Origin: Symsagittifera roscoffensis
Taxonomy: Eukaryota > Xenacoelomorpha > Acoela > Convolutidae
NCBI RefSeq assembly: GCF_963678635.1
Contig: NC_087064.1
Coordinates: forward strand, 11,824,819-11,888,818
Direction: 5' to 3'
DNA length: 64,000 nt
The notes below the pieces were generated by a model that worked only from the letters and a program-made list of their open reading frames with translations, had not been told where the DNA came from and made no database searches. Positions 21,801 through 31,000 of the stretch are shown piece after piece. A program made the translations under genes and the position numbers. Position 1 is the first letter of the stretch; the number at the start of each line of letters is the position of its first letter.

Positions 21801-24539
21801 TACATAGATTTGTCCAATCAGGTCTTCGTCGCATGTTATCATCGTCTTGGTATAGATGTTGATTCCATCTATGTTTAGCATAACCTCGTGTGGACCGTAA
21901 GCTTCAGTGTATCTGTTATCAACACGTACCGACTTGCTGCCCCCTCTCGTGAGTAGTGCCCTGAGCGCTCTAGAAGTAGTTCGTGGACTTATTCCACTCA
22001 AGTAGTCTGCATACACGTCAATGTGCATTAACGTCTGGTCGCTCGGCTCGCTCAAGTTTCTAGTCACCTCGTGGCCGCCCACTGTGATTATCGACATTAT
22101 TCTTGCTCCGATTTTCGATATTCCAAAGGGTTTACCTGTCACCATTTTCACGGTGTTACAATTCCCGTTCTTTGTTGAGCCCGTTCTAGCCTCTGGTACT
22201 ACGTTCGTTCCGGTTAATGCTTCGTTAAAATTCTGTCTCTCGATCTCCAACTTTAGTCGTTGCTCTATTTCTTTCGCAGCCAGATCTTGTTTCACTTTGG
22301 CAATTGCTTCCGTCGCCGCTCTCTCATAATTTATCTCTAGAGAGCTCCCGGCCGCGGATTCTAACGCACCGCTAACATGTGTTACAGCTTTCACTGTCTT
22401 CGTCGGCAATTCGGTGTTTGGTGCCCCTAAGTTCCTAGATTCGAACTCGTTTTGCCTGTTCCGCTGATTCTGCACCGCCGCTAATGCCAACTTATGTTTG
22501 GGGTGATTCTGGTCCTTGACCGCTTCCCAGAACAAGGGACAATCCATTCTGAAGTGCCCCTCCTGGTTACAGAAAAAACATCTGGCGCCTATCTTGATGA
22601 TTAAGCCGTTATAGTACTCGTGTTCCTCCATCTGACTCATGTCCTCCTCATCCGGTGCATAACCTAGGCTCTTCATGCCTTGTTTGTACGTTGTGCAGTC
22701 AGCCACATGATGATCCGCTGACCCGCAGTTCGCGCATGATCTGCGCTTATCCATATCATCTCTAGGTTTGTACCATGATGACCTCTGGGGTTGGCTTCCC
22801 CCTTGCGTGTTCCTGTTTTCAGAATATGAGTACTTCTTAGGTTTCATCAGCATGTATTCTCTTGATTTCTGTCTCATTTCTTCTGGGGTGGGTGCGCTGT
22901 CCTTCGACAACGTGTAGTATGTTGCTAACATTGTCCTTAAGTCGTCACTTTTCACCCCATCAATGAACTTCGAGGCAATGCTAAAGTTCCGTCTGTTTGT
23001 CGACTCCTCTGGGTCACTCCTCCTTCTCAAGCTCTCGAGGTCATCTAGGAACCGATCTATTGACTCGTCGTCCCTCTGTCTCCTTTTTTCAAATCGCATC
23101 ATCGCTTGATGACCCTTCATGCCTGAGCCGAATCTGTTCAACAGTATTTCAAAGATTTTGTCCGCGGTGTCGCGTTCTTCTTCTTTCTTCGCAACCACAC
23201 ACTTTAATGCCGTGCCTTCTAAATTGCTGAGTATGGCTGTGCACGCTTGTCTTTCGTCACTCAAGTTATCTTGCTCTAGATGTAGTCTCATCACTTCCAC
23301 CCAAGTGTCAATGCATCCATCGGAGTCATCTTTGAATTCTTTTGGCTTCTTGAATGTTTTTCTTGATTTTCCCTCTCTCCTGTCGCTCGAGTCAGTGTTC
23401 CTCGTGGCGAAGGCCTCTAGAGTCCTGTTCATCATCTCCCAAGTGCTGGCCCATGTCATAGCATCCGGTCCTGAGTTGCTGTTGGCTGTTGAATCTCCCG
23501 GACCAGTCGTCGTGTTCGACGTTCCACTCTTCATTATTGTTTTCGCAGCTGTTGGTGCTATGCTTATCGCATCCCTGGGTATGGGCAACGGTGTCGATTG
23601 CCGTTTGTTTCTTTGTGGTTCTACAAAATCAACTCTGGTGCCTTGCGTACGATCCGCTGCCGGTCTCTCTTGTGGTGTAGAACCTCTCAAGATTGCATCC
23701 AACTTCGCCTGTATTGCACACGAACTCTCTGCTTGACTCTTGCTCATTGTGTCCATTCTCCTTTCCAGGCTCCCTAATTGGCTGTTAACATCATCATATC
23801 GGTTCTTCAACTGTTGCATGTCTGTTTTGATGTTCTTTTCTCGTTCTTCATTGGTGGCCTCTACCTTGTCTGACATTTCCTTGAGTCTCTCCTCTGTTGC
23901 CTTAGCTAGGTTAAAATAACTGTCTAGATACTCGTGCTTGTTGTATCTTATCTCCTTTTTTATCACCTCTCTGTCTTCTTCACTGTTCTTAAGTCTTTTG
24001 TCGATCTGATTTAATTTCGCCAACAAATCGCCCAGCTCAATGGTAGTCTCTTCATGGTCAGCCGTGGGTTTCTCTTCGGCCATAGCCTCTGCTTTAGCTT
24101 GTTCCTCATTCTGGCCGGTTTCTGTCGCTTTCGTGCTCACTGTACCAAATGTTCGTGCTCTTTCTGCTTTTGGCTCTTCAGTCACGTTTTCTTTCGTTTT
24201 TATTCCGAACATTATTCCCAATTTTTCCGTAAAAGATGTCCTCTTTACTTGAGAGTCTTCTTTCACCGTTTCTTCGGTGTTGCCTATTGCATCTTCCGCG
24301 TCATCTATCGGTGAGAACTCTATGGGTTTCTGGTTCGGTTCCTCTGTATTGGGCATTGGAGTTGACTCTGTCGCCATCTTCCCTGTTTCATCCACACTTT
24401 GATCGGGTGTCTCTAGATCAATCTCGATGGTGGGTTCTACTCTCTCCCCTTCCGTGCCCTCTTTCGCCCTGTTCTCCGCTGTACTCCTTGTGCTGACCAT
24501 GTTAACTGAAAAGTTCTTCTTTGTTATCTTCGGACCCAT
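15819..24539 (-). CDS. Ty3/gypsy Gag-Pol polyprotein with C-terminal macro-like domain
   Basis: The open frame runs from 24620 (a GTG just after an in-frame TAA), but the first ATG is at 24539, giving about 2,906 residues; an ATG at 24500 is an alternative. In order (residues counted from 24620): a coiled coil (195-300), a retrotransposon gag domain (about 430-590), two CX2CX4HX4C zinc knuckles (about 627 and 685), aspartic protease LLDTGA (about 984), RT with FCCDFRYLNS and YVDD (about 1471), RNase H (DTDAS about 1617), and a long acidic linker (about 1760-2130). Integrase follows with an HHCC finger (HDQMGH to CLAC, about 2160-2200), catalytic D, D, E near 2228, 2288 and 2323, and a WRGPF/GPY-like module (about 2464). 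A tail of about 430 residues ends in a macro-domain-like fold (about 2800-2925). Gag and pol are fused in one frame with no frameshift. Frame and catalytic motifs are intact, so the enzyme set looks functional. Confidence 0.93.
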   Translation of the reverse strand: MGPKITKKNFSVNMVSTRSTAENRAKEGTEGERVEPTIEIDLETPDQSVDETGKMATESTPMPNTEEPNQKPIEFSPIDDAEDAIGNTEETVKEDSQVKRTSFTEKLGIMFGIKTKENVTEEPKAERARTFGTVSTKATETGQNEEQAKAEAMAEEKPTADHEETTIELGDLLAKLNQIDKRLKNSEEDREVIKKEIRYNKHEYLDSYFNLAKATEERLKEMSDKVEATNEEREKNIKTDMQQLKNRYDDVNSQLGSLERRMDTMSKSQAESSCAIQAKLDAILRGSTPQERPAADRTQGTRVDFVEPQRNKRQSTPLPIPRDAISIAPTAAKTIMKSGTSNTTTGPGDSTANSNSGPDAMTWASTWEMMNRTLEAFATRNTDSSDRREGKSRKTFKKPKEFKDDSDGCIDTWVEVMRLHLEQDNLSDERQACTAILSNLEGTALKCVVAKKEEERDTADKIFEILLNRFGSGMKGHQAMMRFEKRRQRDDESIDRFLDDLESLRRRSDPEESTNRRNFSIASKFIDGVKSDDLRTMLATYYTLSKDSAPTPEEMRQKSREYMLMKPKKYSYSENRNTQGGSQPQRSSWYKPRDDMDKRRSCANCGSADHHVADCTTYKQGMKSLGYAPDEEDMSQMEEHEYYNGLIIKIGARCFFCNQEGHFRMDCPLFWEAVKDQNHPKHKLALAAVQNQRNRQNEFESRNLGAPNTELPTKTVKAVTHVSGALESAAGSSLEINYERAATEAIAKVKQDLAAKEIEQRLKLEIERQNFNEALTGTNVVPEARTGSTKNGNCNTVKMVTGKPFGISKIGARIMSIITVGGHEVTRNLSEPSDQTLMHIDVYADYLSGISPRTTSRALRALLTRGGSKSVRVDNRYTEAYGPHEVMLNIDGINIYTKTMITCDEDLIGQIYVGKEELKVRSIGHCAMLEEDAMHIGTEADVTGHVLDISGKKTQLRGLLDTGAVLSVIPIETWERMGFNKDDLIDSRIRLSAANKGALRVLGRTPIIALNLGERNLWMSFIVVENLDESDQFILGRDFIRNFDVTIDLNNAMFRIRNPDRRYAIKPVNLIVANENKAPVFLSRRVRLKANEAAIVSLRMKNYNELSDNKQVCIVPNPNSQSAAVLGRSFSITKSGLCVSVLLNTLDIPITIQRGRKLGYALPVKTRYETIENLKQNEVVDCPNHRDKICILRRLQKIKYSSGLIKSLKSETDDGLSSCSNFPERPTLDEMQTDKPVLPEIEHLRGKLKDEQLEAIKDVLERNEEVFSRHKADIGCCNFVEHEIELEENAVPHREGARRMTPHKSDACRKEIETLLEYDMIEPSKSPWACGVVMAKKKGDQLRFCCDFRYLNSVTVKDAYPIPRIDESLSKLGDAKFFTTLDLGSAFWQVPLRKQDRDKTGFACELGLFQWKRMPFGLCNATATFQRLMAHALIGVTKKYGNLVMCYVDDVVIATPTLEDHIERLDEVFACMKRSGLKCKPSKCEILKDSIKYLGRMVDKHGIRPDPDAVEAVLTWKSPKTEHQLMSFLGFANYYREFIKGYADKVYPMQQLMRHKGKKFTWNNAAEESFQRIKKELCEAPVLGMPTEKGMYVLDTDASVVAISGVLHQEQEWNGKTVLRPIAYGSKVLSDTEMKYGAPKAEMFAVVTFVEKYRAYLGSEPFKLRVDNRALSWLKTYSMDQSYIGRWIVRLDGYNMIIEHRTRDKHQNADSLSKKTEFYERQEQREADRPEIKDGFSFMDKETYDSLPLTRWLDKSGKPIEDHPELPKESLEKTILKKSRGIPVGIMLKSKIVRETLKAKGHDLTQVEEGTVQIDEDLMRLLEKLSDDKPVIQGKSQEAPELTILRREKTVNNTDVSKGITTDSKEVVRSLIEKIPEKILEQTKVRDKKVTFREEIEHLGLDQESGEWSRFMKEDETGEGKLSGEREEWDEDSDESSEDQDSLCMILAEEKMRQHDRELQTDPSSGTYNLEMQEVRGGTELEKIAVSRKPLRELSCNSNVRTNLVPEDDMKIMKRIICVKLSDDIHNPGEMNGQIMALKEHVKARYRLSDLIRAQKNDKMTSNLSKWIHSGVKEKGELEEDSYKILSQFYKEKRDLLYHTAEGVVACKRRDEEKILHKHNLIILPQLYQTEVLFRSHDQMGHQGIDKVQQRILHRFDWPGMRKACERWVNACLACLQVKDPRKMKFPLKSVESSEFNEVVQIDHQKICMTESGYNQILVIIDHFTKLAEAVPCQTASAEETCDHLITHWISRYGCPMTFQSDNGKAFVGDLTKELMKRSHIAQAHSTTYHPQTNGLVERQNRTLVNMLRVYCSRYMTDWDKYLPQVVGAYNSTQHSTTGISPFMMLTGRERAMPLTFFYPEYEGKRTSPQAYVKEAIKRQQELNELCRRNTAQAQTRQRKKYDEKILRAKPYEVGQYVWVFQNVIPPKGTKKLLKKWRGPFMITEVHQQGRFYRLSTGRAAHYENLKPHVPSPEDWCLPKDMEGLDYLVVEPACEVNEKGTREKNDGNENLSLDDNEKIEVESDAGSFVEEDWNDPEQNEVPKWMEPDRPTPPETRTGNRKRTGMRYNRYGDDFLIDKIQPEKLSDELLGVGELEAGEEWQVIDDGGHYPQDDYSTPEVETDLEQGEIERRENTNLRILEWMRDVKDEGHEGQSMQQVDVSAAKYMKTAEPLFGWTATDRPLDIPKDNSDPTTSTGTSINIFVRGVGVGLTHTENSMIKKLKEVRETSGLELEEEEPEPTIGRNFKTKFEIPNEYSENIMITDSDFILSNRTSAICITADMSFKSRLEADFKREYQNVEFLFRQRPGLGGMAALPPSVAQVPGKYLCFLVTRVNDRNTIDPEHVILALTRLRDFMIERGILEVSVPVYDPNRGKLSSRELYAILHVVFAETEIVVHLHKKYYLSIA
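15840..16230 (-). other. Macro-domain-like module at the end of Gag-Pol
   Basis: The last 130 residues show a macro-fold pattern: FILSNRTSAICITADMSF as first strand, a GKYLCFLVTR strand, a helix L.RLRDFMIERGI, a strand LEVSVPVYDPNRGKL, then ELYAILHVVFAETEIVVHLH. Order and spacing resemble TARG1/OARD1-type macro domains (ADP-ribose glycohydrolases). The family's glycine-rich substrate loop is replaced by YDPNRGKL, and the catalytic Lys of the middle strand appears to be Arg. Binding or a structural role is therefore as likely as catalysis. This is inference by eye; a profile search is needed. Confidence 0.55.
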
Positions 24540-24916
24540 TGGTGTTGCTTTGCTTAGCGACGAATTATACTTTGCTTCGGTCGATCTTTTTTCAGCTACC
24601 GGTACCCTGCTCCGCCTCACTATTTACAATTGTTATTATTTACAATATTATTATCTACAAAAATTCTATTCTAAGGTTTAAAAACTCCAAGGAAAAAGAA
24701 ATTAATAATTCGCTAAAAACAATTTTTCTTGAACTCTTGTAAGCTCTTTCGTGTTAGGTTAGGATAGGGAACGTGTTGAACGTGTTGTTATACTTGGTGC
24801 TTCAACCTAACCTATTACTTTTGTAGTACCCCCTTCCTAATGCTGTTCCAAGACTTTCTCTTTACCGTCCCAAGACCGTTCAGCGTTGTCCCTGTACTTC
24901 TCGTTGGTACCTTTAG

Positions 24917-25424
24917 ACCAGCGTCCCAAGACCAGCGTCCCAAGACCAATGGCCCAAGACTAACGTCCCAAGACTAACGTCCCAAGACTAACGTCCCAAG
25001 ACCTATGTCCCAAGACTAACGTCCCAAGACCAACGTCCCAAGACTAACGTCCCAAGACCAATGGCCCAAGACTAACGTCCCAAGACCAATGTCCCAAGAC
25101 TAATGTCCCAAGACTAACGTCCCAAGACCAATGGCCCAAGACTAACGTCCCAAGACCAATGTCCCAAGACTAATGTCCCAAGACTAACGTCCCAAGACCA
25201 ATGGCCCAAGACCAACGTCCCAAGACCAATGGCCCAAGACCAATGTCCCAAGACCAATGGCCCAAGACCAATGTCCCAAGACCAACGTCCCAAGACCAAT
25301 GGCCCAAGACCAATGTCCCAAGACCAACGTCCCAAGACCAATGTCCCAAGACCAATGTCCCAAGACCTACGTCCCAAGACCAATGGCCCAAGACCAATGT
25401 CCCAAGACCAATGTCCCAAGACCG
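24917..25424. repeat. 14-bp tandem repeat array in the leader, about 36 copies
   Basis: The unit on the plus strand is GTCCCAAGACCAAT, with common variants GACTAACGTCCCAA and GGCCCAAGACCAAT. Degenerate units extend the array to about 24846-25550. Units differ at two or three fixed positions (C/T after GA, C/T in AAYG, G/T before CCC), as in an array that expanded several times. Drosophila gypsy carries repeated Su(Hw) insulator sites in its 5' leader, so an array of protein-binding sites in the same position is a reasonable analogy but unproven. Confidence 0.9.
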
Positions 25425-26454
25425 TTTCGTACCAAGACTGCTCTGGCCCAAGACTGCCCCAAAGCTGCACTGTCCCAAGACTGTGTTGCTCCAAGACTGT
25501 CCCCAGACTGCAATGTCCCTAGACTAGTTCGGTACTGTCCCAAGACTTGTCACTGAGTGTCTGGATATAGGATTTCTTTCTTCTTCGTTGTAGGGACTTC
25601 TTGGTTGTCTGTACCTTGTACCACCACTCAAGCTCTAGTGAAAATTTTCCCAAAAACCCTCTCTTGGTTGCCAAATCTGGCCCCCCTTTTTTAGTTACCT
25701 CTTTTTGAATGTTCCCAGCAATTGGGAGCCAAAACTTGTGTGCAGGTATCTTGTGATCACCTGTTTGTATTAAAAACCAATCGCCAATCTTCCCCAAAAC
25801 GCAACAGTGTATATAGAAAAAATAAAATTTTATACCGAAAAAAAAAAACAAAACAGAGTAATCAACCCACCTAAAATTCAAAGGAGACAAATGTCAACCT
25901 TCTTTCAAAAAAAATGTCTGGTACCTAATTGCCACGCGTTTTCCTCCCCCCACTAGTTGTCTTATGAGGTGTCACGAAAACTGTCTATATCCGTTCCCCC
26001 CTACCGATCCAACCAGCGTACCAATCTTAACTCGAGATAAGTTTTGGATGTCCACCTATTGTTACCACGCGTGTTGATGGCTAATGTAACTAAATCAACG
26101 ATGTCGATTAACTAGTTACTCTAATTCCCCCCTTTTTACAATTTACAACTGCCAACCTCTAACCTAACCAGTCCCCCTGCTAACCTCCCCCCTGTTTAGC
26201 CCCCCTCTTAAGCCGAAAAATCCCTTAAGCGCCGGGTGCTAAACCTCTCTTGAGAAAACCGTAGACCTGTTTCCAGGTCTGCTTGAGTAAAAACTGCCTC
26301 AAAACAATGGGACTCCGCTTATTCAATTTTACACTTATTTCTTATAATGTAATGTGGATTCTAACGATACCCGTTGTCCGACCTGAGAACACCCTTGTGC
26401 GTCCTCTTGTGGTGGCCCTGTGCTGGTTGTCTCTGTTCTGCCCTTGACAGCAGA

Positions 26455-26580
26455 CCCACTTTCCCACTCGACTGGTCACCTCTTCCAATCAAGTCTCTTG
26501 GTGGTCCGTTTCGATCCTTGTGAACCTCTTTCCCACTCGACTGGTCACCCTTTCCAGTCAAGTCTCCCAGTGGTCCGGTT
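26455..26580. repeat. Imperfect tandem duplication of about 66 bp in the leader
   Basis: The phrase TTTCCCACTCGACTGGTCAC, followed by CTYTTCCARTCAAGTCTC and GTGGTCCG, occurs twice, starting near 26459 and near 26528. It lies in the 5' leader of the young element. No coding function is seen. Confidence 0.6.
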
Positions 26581-27031
26581 GGGTCGCAATCTATCTAAAA
26601 ACCCTTAACAACGCCCCCCACTCGGGCACCCTACCAAGGTCACTGCTAGTTGATCGAAAAATTGCTAGATTGATCGAAACGATCGGTCTTGTAAAACAGT
26701 ATGTGTATACTATTTAATTAATACAAAGGTTCGATCCAACTAATTTGGTATCAAAGTCACTGTCTTTTTTCGTTTTATAGTTTTTGTTCCTATTTGTTTT
26801 CCTTTTTTGCTCGTGTTTTTGTCCCCCTAGTTGCCCCCCTTTACTCGGTTAGCTAAGCCTCGTTCGGAGAGCGTACCAGGAAGTTTTCTTGAGTTTTCTT
26901 AAAAAGCTATCACGGTACAACCGGAAGGTTTACACGTTCCCGCTGAACCGTACCACCGGTACTCTAGAATGGGCATGTAGCCCGGAGCTGTGTCAAGTGG
27001 GTTCGACTCCGTAGTCATGATGTCGTAAAAA

Positions 27032-27046
27032 CACCCAGGAGCGCCA
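27032..27046 (-). promoter_or_regulatory. Possible primer-binding site
   Basis: On the minus strand, 11 bases after the 5' LTR, the sequence reads TGGCGCTCCTGGGTG. TGG is expected opposite a tRNA CCA end, and TGGCGC matches the start of tRNA-Lys-type primer sites, but the rest does not fit a tRNA I know. The 11-base gap from the LTR is longer than usual. Low confidence. Confidence 0.3.
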
Positions 27047-27057
27047 TAAAAACACTA

Positions 27058-27944
27058 TGTAACAGTCGCCTACTTTAGTCACATATGAGGCTTAAGAAAA
27101 ATAGGCCCTATAACCATTGGCTCAAGAGTCAGGGACACTATCTCTTGTGTTTTTCCGCCTCAAGAACGGTCGGAGCCAATTCGGTTCGCTTGCGACATGA
27201 GACTGGAACCCATTACAGCTTAAAGGCCACTACCAAAATACCCCCCCACTCTAGAAATAAAAACGTCCCCATACTTAGGTCTCGGGATACCCAAAATACA
27301 TGAACGCCGTTAAAAACCGGGTCGGAACAATCCGCTTAGTTACTTTTTATTGGACAGTGGAACTTTGATCCATTTCAGATGGATCAACCTAAAACTCGCC
27401 TTATCTCAACATAACTATCATAAAATACACTCGAGAAATTTAAATTGGAACTTACATATCGACGCACTTGAATATGAGGAGTAAGTTATAACTGAGCAGC
27501 TTGAGAATTAAGTAATATAACTAAATAAGTTTTAAGGCCAATTAGTTTCAATAACAGAAGTAAGTTTTGTCTCTAGAATCAAAGTCTCTGAATGAACCCT
27601 TTGGACACTCGAGTTGTCCACTCTTCCATTCAGAGTCCACTCCTTTCCATTCGAATAATTGTTCTGTCTCAAGTCCGTATTCGATTCTCCTGTTTTCAGG
27701 ACAAGACAGCTCTACTCTCTTGATATTTCGTATCGAGAAATTGCGAATAGCAATTTCCTGCCTTTTTCTTGAGTAGTTTCCCGCAATTGTTAATTCGGGT
27801 GTTCTGATTTCTGACTTTTTCATTTTCAGTTGGTTCGAGAAAATTGAGCATGACAGGCTCGATTCGAATTTTGCAAAATTAAAATTTCACTCCAAAATTA
27901 CGTATTTCTCAAGGTCAAACCCCCAGACATGACCGACTGGCACA
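27058..27944 (-). repeat. 5' LTR of young element
   Basis: Identical to 9990-10876. It is the promoter-bearing LTR for the minus-strand element. Its outer end (27944) lies 103 bp from the WDR20-like start codon at 28048, in divergent orientation, so its U3 may influence that gene. Confidence 0.93.
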
Positions 27945-28047
27945 ACGTCATTCTTCTGATTGTTTTTAGCGCGTCATGTAAGCTATGAAATATTTTGGTG
28001 TAACATGACTAACATGAGTCTGACTGAAATATAGGCATTGTTGTGAA

Positions 28048-31000
28048 ATGGAAGGCGACCACCAGAATACTGACAAGATAGTTGCTGATTTCTCTCTGAA
28101 GGAGGGCGACTATTGTATCTTTGGAAACCGACTAGATTTGAGGGTGAGTGAAGCTGAATTGGGATTTTAAGTTTCCATAATTTAATCAATCTTTTTCTGA
28201 TTTGTCTGAGAAATTGAGACGTTACATTTTTTAATTTTGAATCATTGATTTAGCTTGATTTGTAATTGATATTATATTGCTCAGTTCTGTTACAAGCAAT
28301 CATTTCAGATCCGGTCGGCTAATGGTGGTCAATACATTGGATCTGGTCACCCAATCAACGCGCCTCATCAGGTTGGCTGAAAATAGTTTCAATGTCAGAC
28401 AATACATTTTTCTTGATTGCTTGCTCAATGATTGATTGCTCCTCGGTTACGTACCTACTGACCGTTTAATATTTTTCAGCGTGCCAAAAAAATAGCTGTT
28501 GCTCACATCACTGAAATTTACCTTAGTTTTTTGCCCTTGAGTTTGGCAGGTTTGAGGATGGAGTCAATTCATCCTGTGCTTCAAATACATTCAAAAACAC
28601 GTGAAAATGGCAGTAATAGAGTCTGGAATTTCATCGACGGTGACTTTCTTTATCGACATTCCTTGTAGCTTGAGCATGTACAAGATTAGTAAATTAGTCA
28701 TATTTGACTATAGTTTTCAAGAAAAAATAAAATAAAAACTTAAATTGTATAAAATATGTTTTATCAGAAGAGTTTTATCAGAAGTTTTATCAGAAGAAAA
28801 ACTTTATTGAAGGAACCGCTTTAAAAAAGAAGCAACTAAAATTTTTCAGTGTAGATCAGTTCAAGTCTGAATCAGCTTTAATATGATATATCACTCCACC
28901 CATTGTGATCGTTTTTTTGGTGCCTGTTTTTGAGTGGAAAATTCCAAAACACACGCAACGAACAAATTTCTCCCCAATGGTCGGAACAAAAAGGAGCGGC
29001 CGAATTCTTTCAATAAGCATTGCAAGGAAAGCTGTTTTTTCCGTTTTTTTTCCGACGGGCAGAACTAATGCATACAAAAAATGGTGCTGACTCTTCAGCT
29101 AAATTTCAAATGATCCTATTTTGTATGTAGGGGGGTCATGCAGGAGGCTATACATCCTCGGGAAATGCTGGGGGACTTCCAGCGGGCGGTGTAAACTCAT
29201 CGGCTTCCTCTTCCTCCTCCTCTCTTGAACCCCTAAGACTGTCATCTCAGAGCTACTACTTGGACGGAGACTTATGCGAAATGCTGGGCATCAACTACAG
29301 TGTGTATACTAGATTTTGAAAAATATTTTGATTTTTTGCTTAAAGAATTTATCTAGATGCTGATTGTATTGATCTAGATTTTTGTGGCGTAGAGCAATAG
29401 TTGACCTCCACGGTTTTTCTTTTTTTTGTGTTGTAATTAGAATTAATCTATTAATCTGAATGACAGTTTCCCTCTAAGTAAAACCGCATTCAACCTATAT
29501 TTAACTCGAGGCACCCTCGGATTTACTTGTTTCTAAACAGTTCAAATGTACAGATGTTATTATCAGGGGCGGATTTAGGAATATGACCCCCTGCCGACCC
29601 AAAGAGTCACCCTTTGTTCTATTTTGAGAGAGCCATTTTTGGTGACGTACCCTAAAAGTTTTCTAAAGGCGACTTCGGCGCCAATAAATATTAATTTTGA
29701 GGGGGAGCGCGCGCCAAAAAAAAACGCAATTTCTTTGTCAAAATTTTGTAATGCTTTGGGAGAGCTCGGAAAATCAATTTGGTCGACCTAAAAAAATTCC
29801 TAGATCCGCCCCTGGTTATTATTTATATGTATATTGTGTTGTGCTGTTAGGCATGGCGACGTATTGGTACGCGTACAGGGGCGCGAACAGGAGTGTTGAA
29901 CTGGACATGCACAAGATAGACAGACGCTTCTACCGGGGATGTCCGCCCACCGCACATGACCTGTGCGATGTGTACCAAGTGGAGGACAAACCCAATGGTG
30001 CCTCAGAAGTCTACCATCTCAATCTCGTAAGCAAATCAGATAAAGTATAAAATATCCATGGCTTAAAAAGTAATTAACATAAATAAGGAAATTAAATAAG
30101 AAAGACCTTTTCGATAACTGAAGCTGAATGCAAACTGATTTTGAAAAAAGTTCATGATGTCTATTAGAGGCTTGGAATTGTAAACGGAGATGTCAAAATT
30201 AGATGCTGGTTTACAAGTTATGTGTTCATATAACGTTAAAAAAATCCAGATTTTATAGTCATGGGTACAATTAGATACGAAGTATTGATAACGAAAAACA
30301 TTTATCAGAAACCGAGTTATATTAGAATACATTTTAGGTAGGCTTCACACATGGCCAAGTTCAATTGACAGACTATAGAGGAGGTCAGAATAATGGGAGG
30401 ACATTCAACGAGGAAAAGGCATATGAACAGAGCAAGGTCACTTGTGTCAAGTGGCTCCCAAACTCAGGTCAGCTTGGGGCAAAAAAGCCAGACAGTTAAT
30501 TCAACTGACATTAGTAGAAAGTCTTGGTTTTTAAGTTGTCCATGAAAATCAAAAACCAATTGGTATTTAAATCAAGACTTTCGAGCTCAAATCAGACAAA
30601 AAATCAAATGTGCTGATACAAAACAAATATCCTTATAGCATCAAAGTATCTTTTTTGTCATTCCAATTCAAAAATCAATACATTAGTGAAGAATCTACCT
30701 AACAGGTTTTGAAAAAGGCAAAAAGTCAGTTTATTGCGTCCTCCATTGTGACTAGAACGTTTTTTAAATTTTGCCAGAACTGTAAAGATGAAAGTGTTTG
30801 TTTTAGAGAATGAGTTTGTGGTTGGACACTTGAGTGGTAACCTTTACCACTACTCGGCAGCTGAACCCAACCACAGCGGAGTGCCAGTCTTTGTGCCAGT
30901 GGCGCAGAAGGACACGTATATAGTGTACCAGTCAAGGGCAGCCGCATCTACAACATCCCAGAGTCAGGGCAAAGGCAGGTCTGTTGTTGTATATGCAGTC

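Larger units (their letters stand above)
24540..27057 (-). other. Long 5' leader of young element
   Basis: About 2.5 kb lies between the gag ATG and the 5' LTR. It holds a 14-bp tandem array (24917-25424), an imperfect internal duplication (about 26455-26580) and C-rich tracts, with no convincing gene. Short open frames across the array exist only because 14-bp units keep all frames open. The length leaves room for packaging, IRES or regulatory signals. Confidence 0.7.
9990..27944 (-). mobile_element. Young giant Ty3/gypsy-type LTR retrotransposon, 17,955 bp
   Basis: Two direct 887-bp repeats with TG...CA ends flank an internal region encoding gag, protease, RT, RNase H and integrase in gypsy order (RT before integrase), followed by a truncated ORF2. 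The element reads on the minus strand. I compared the LTRs along their full length and found no difference, which indicates a recent insertion (or gene conversion). Flanks are ...GATACG on the left and ACGTCATT on the right. They share only ACG, or ACGT if the terminal A of the LTR is counted as target, so the target-site duplication is short or ambiguous. About 18 kb is very large for a gypsy element. Relative to the plus-strand copy, at least 1,080 codons of ORF2 are missing, so a complete relative would exceed 21 kb. Confidence 0.92.

Noticed and set aside
24846-25550. Regular repeats suggesting a CRISPR array
   Set aside because: Units are contiguous 14-mers without unique spacers, in a eukaryotic retrotransposon leader.
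25114-25556. Open frames of about 100 codons on both strands across the tandem array
   Set aside because: A 14-bp unit without stops keeps every frame open; the peptides are simple repeats, not genes.
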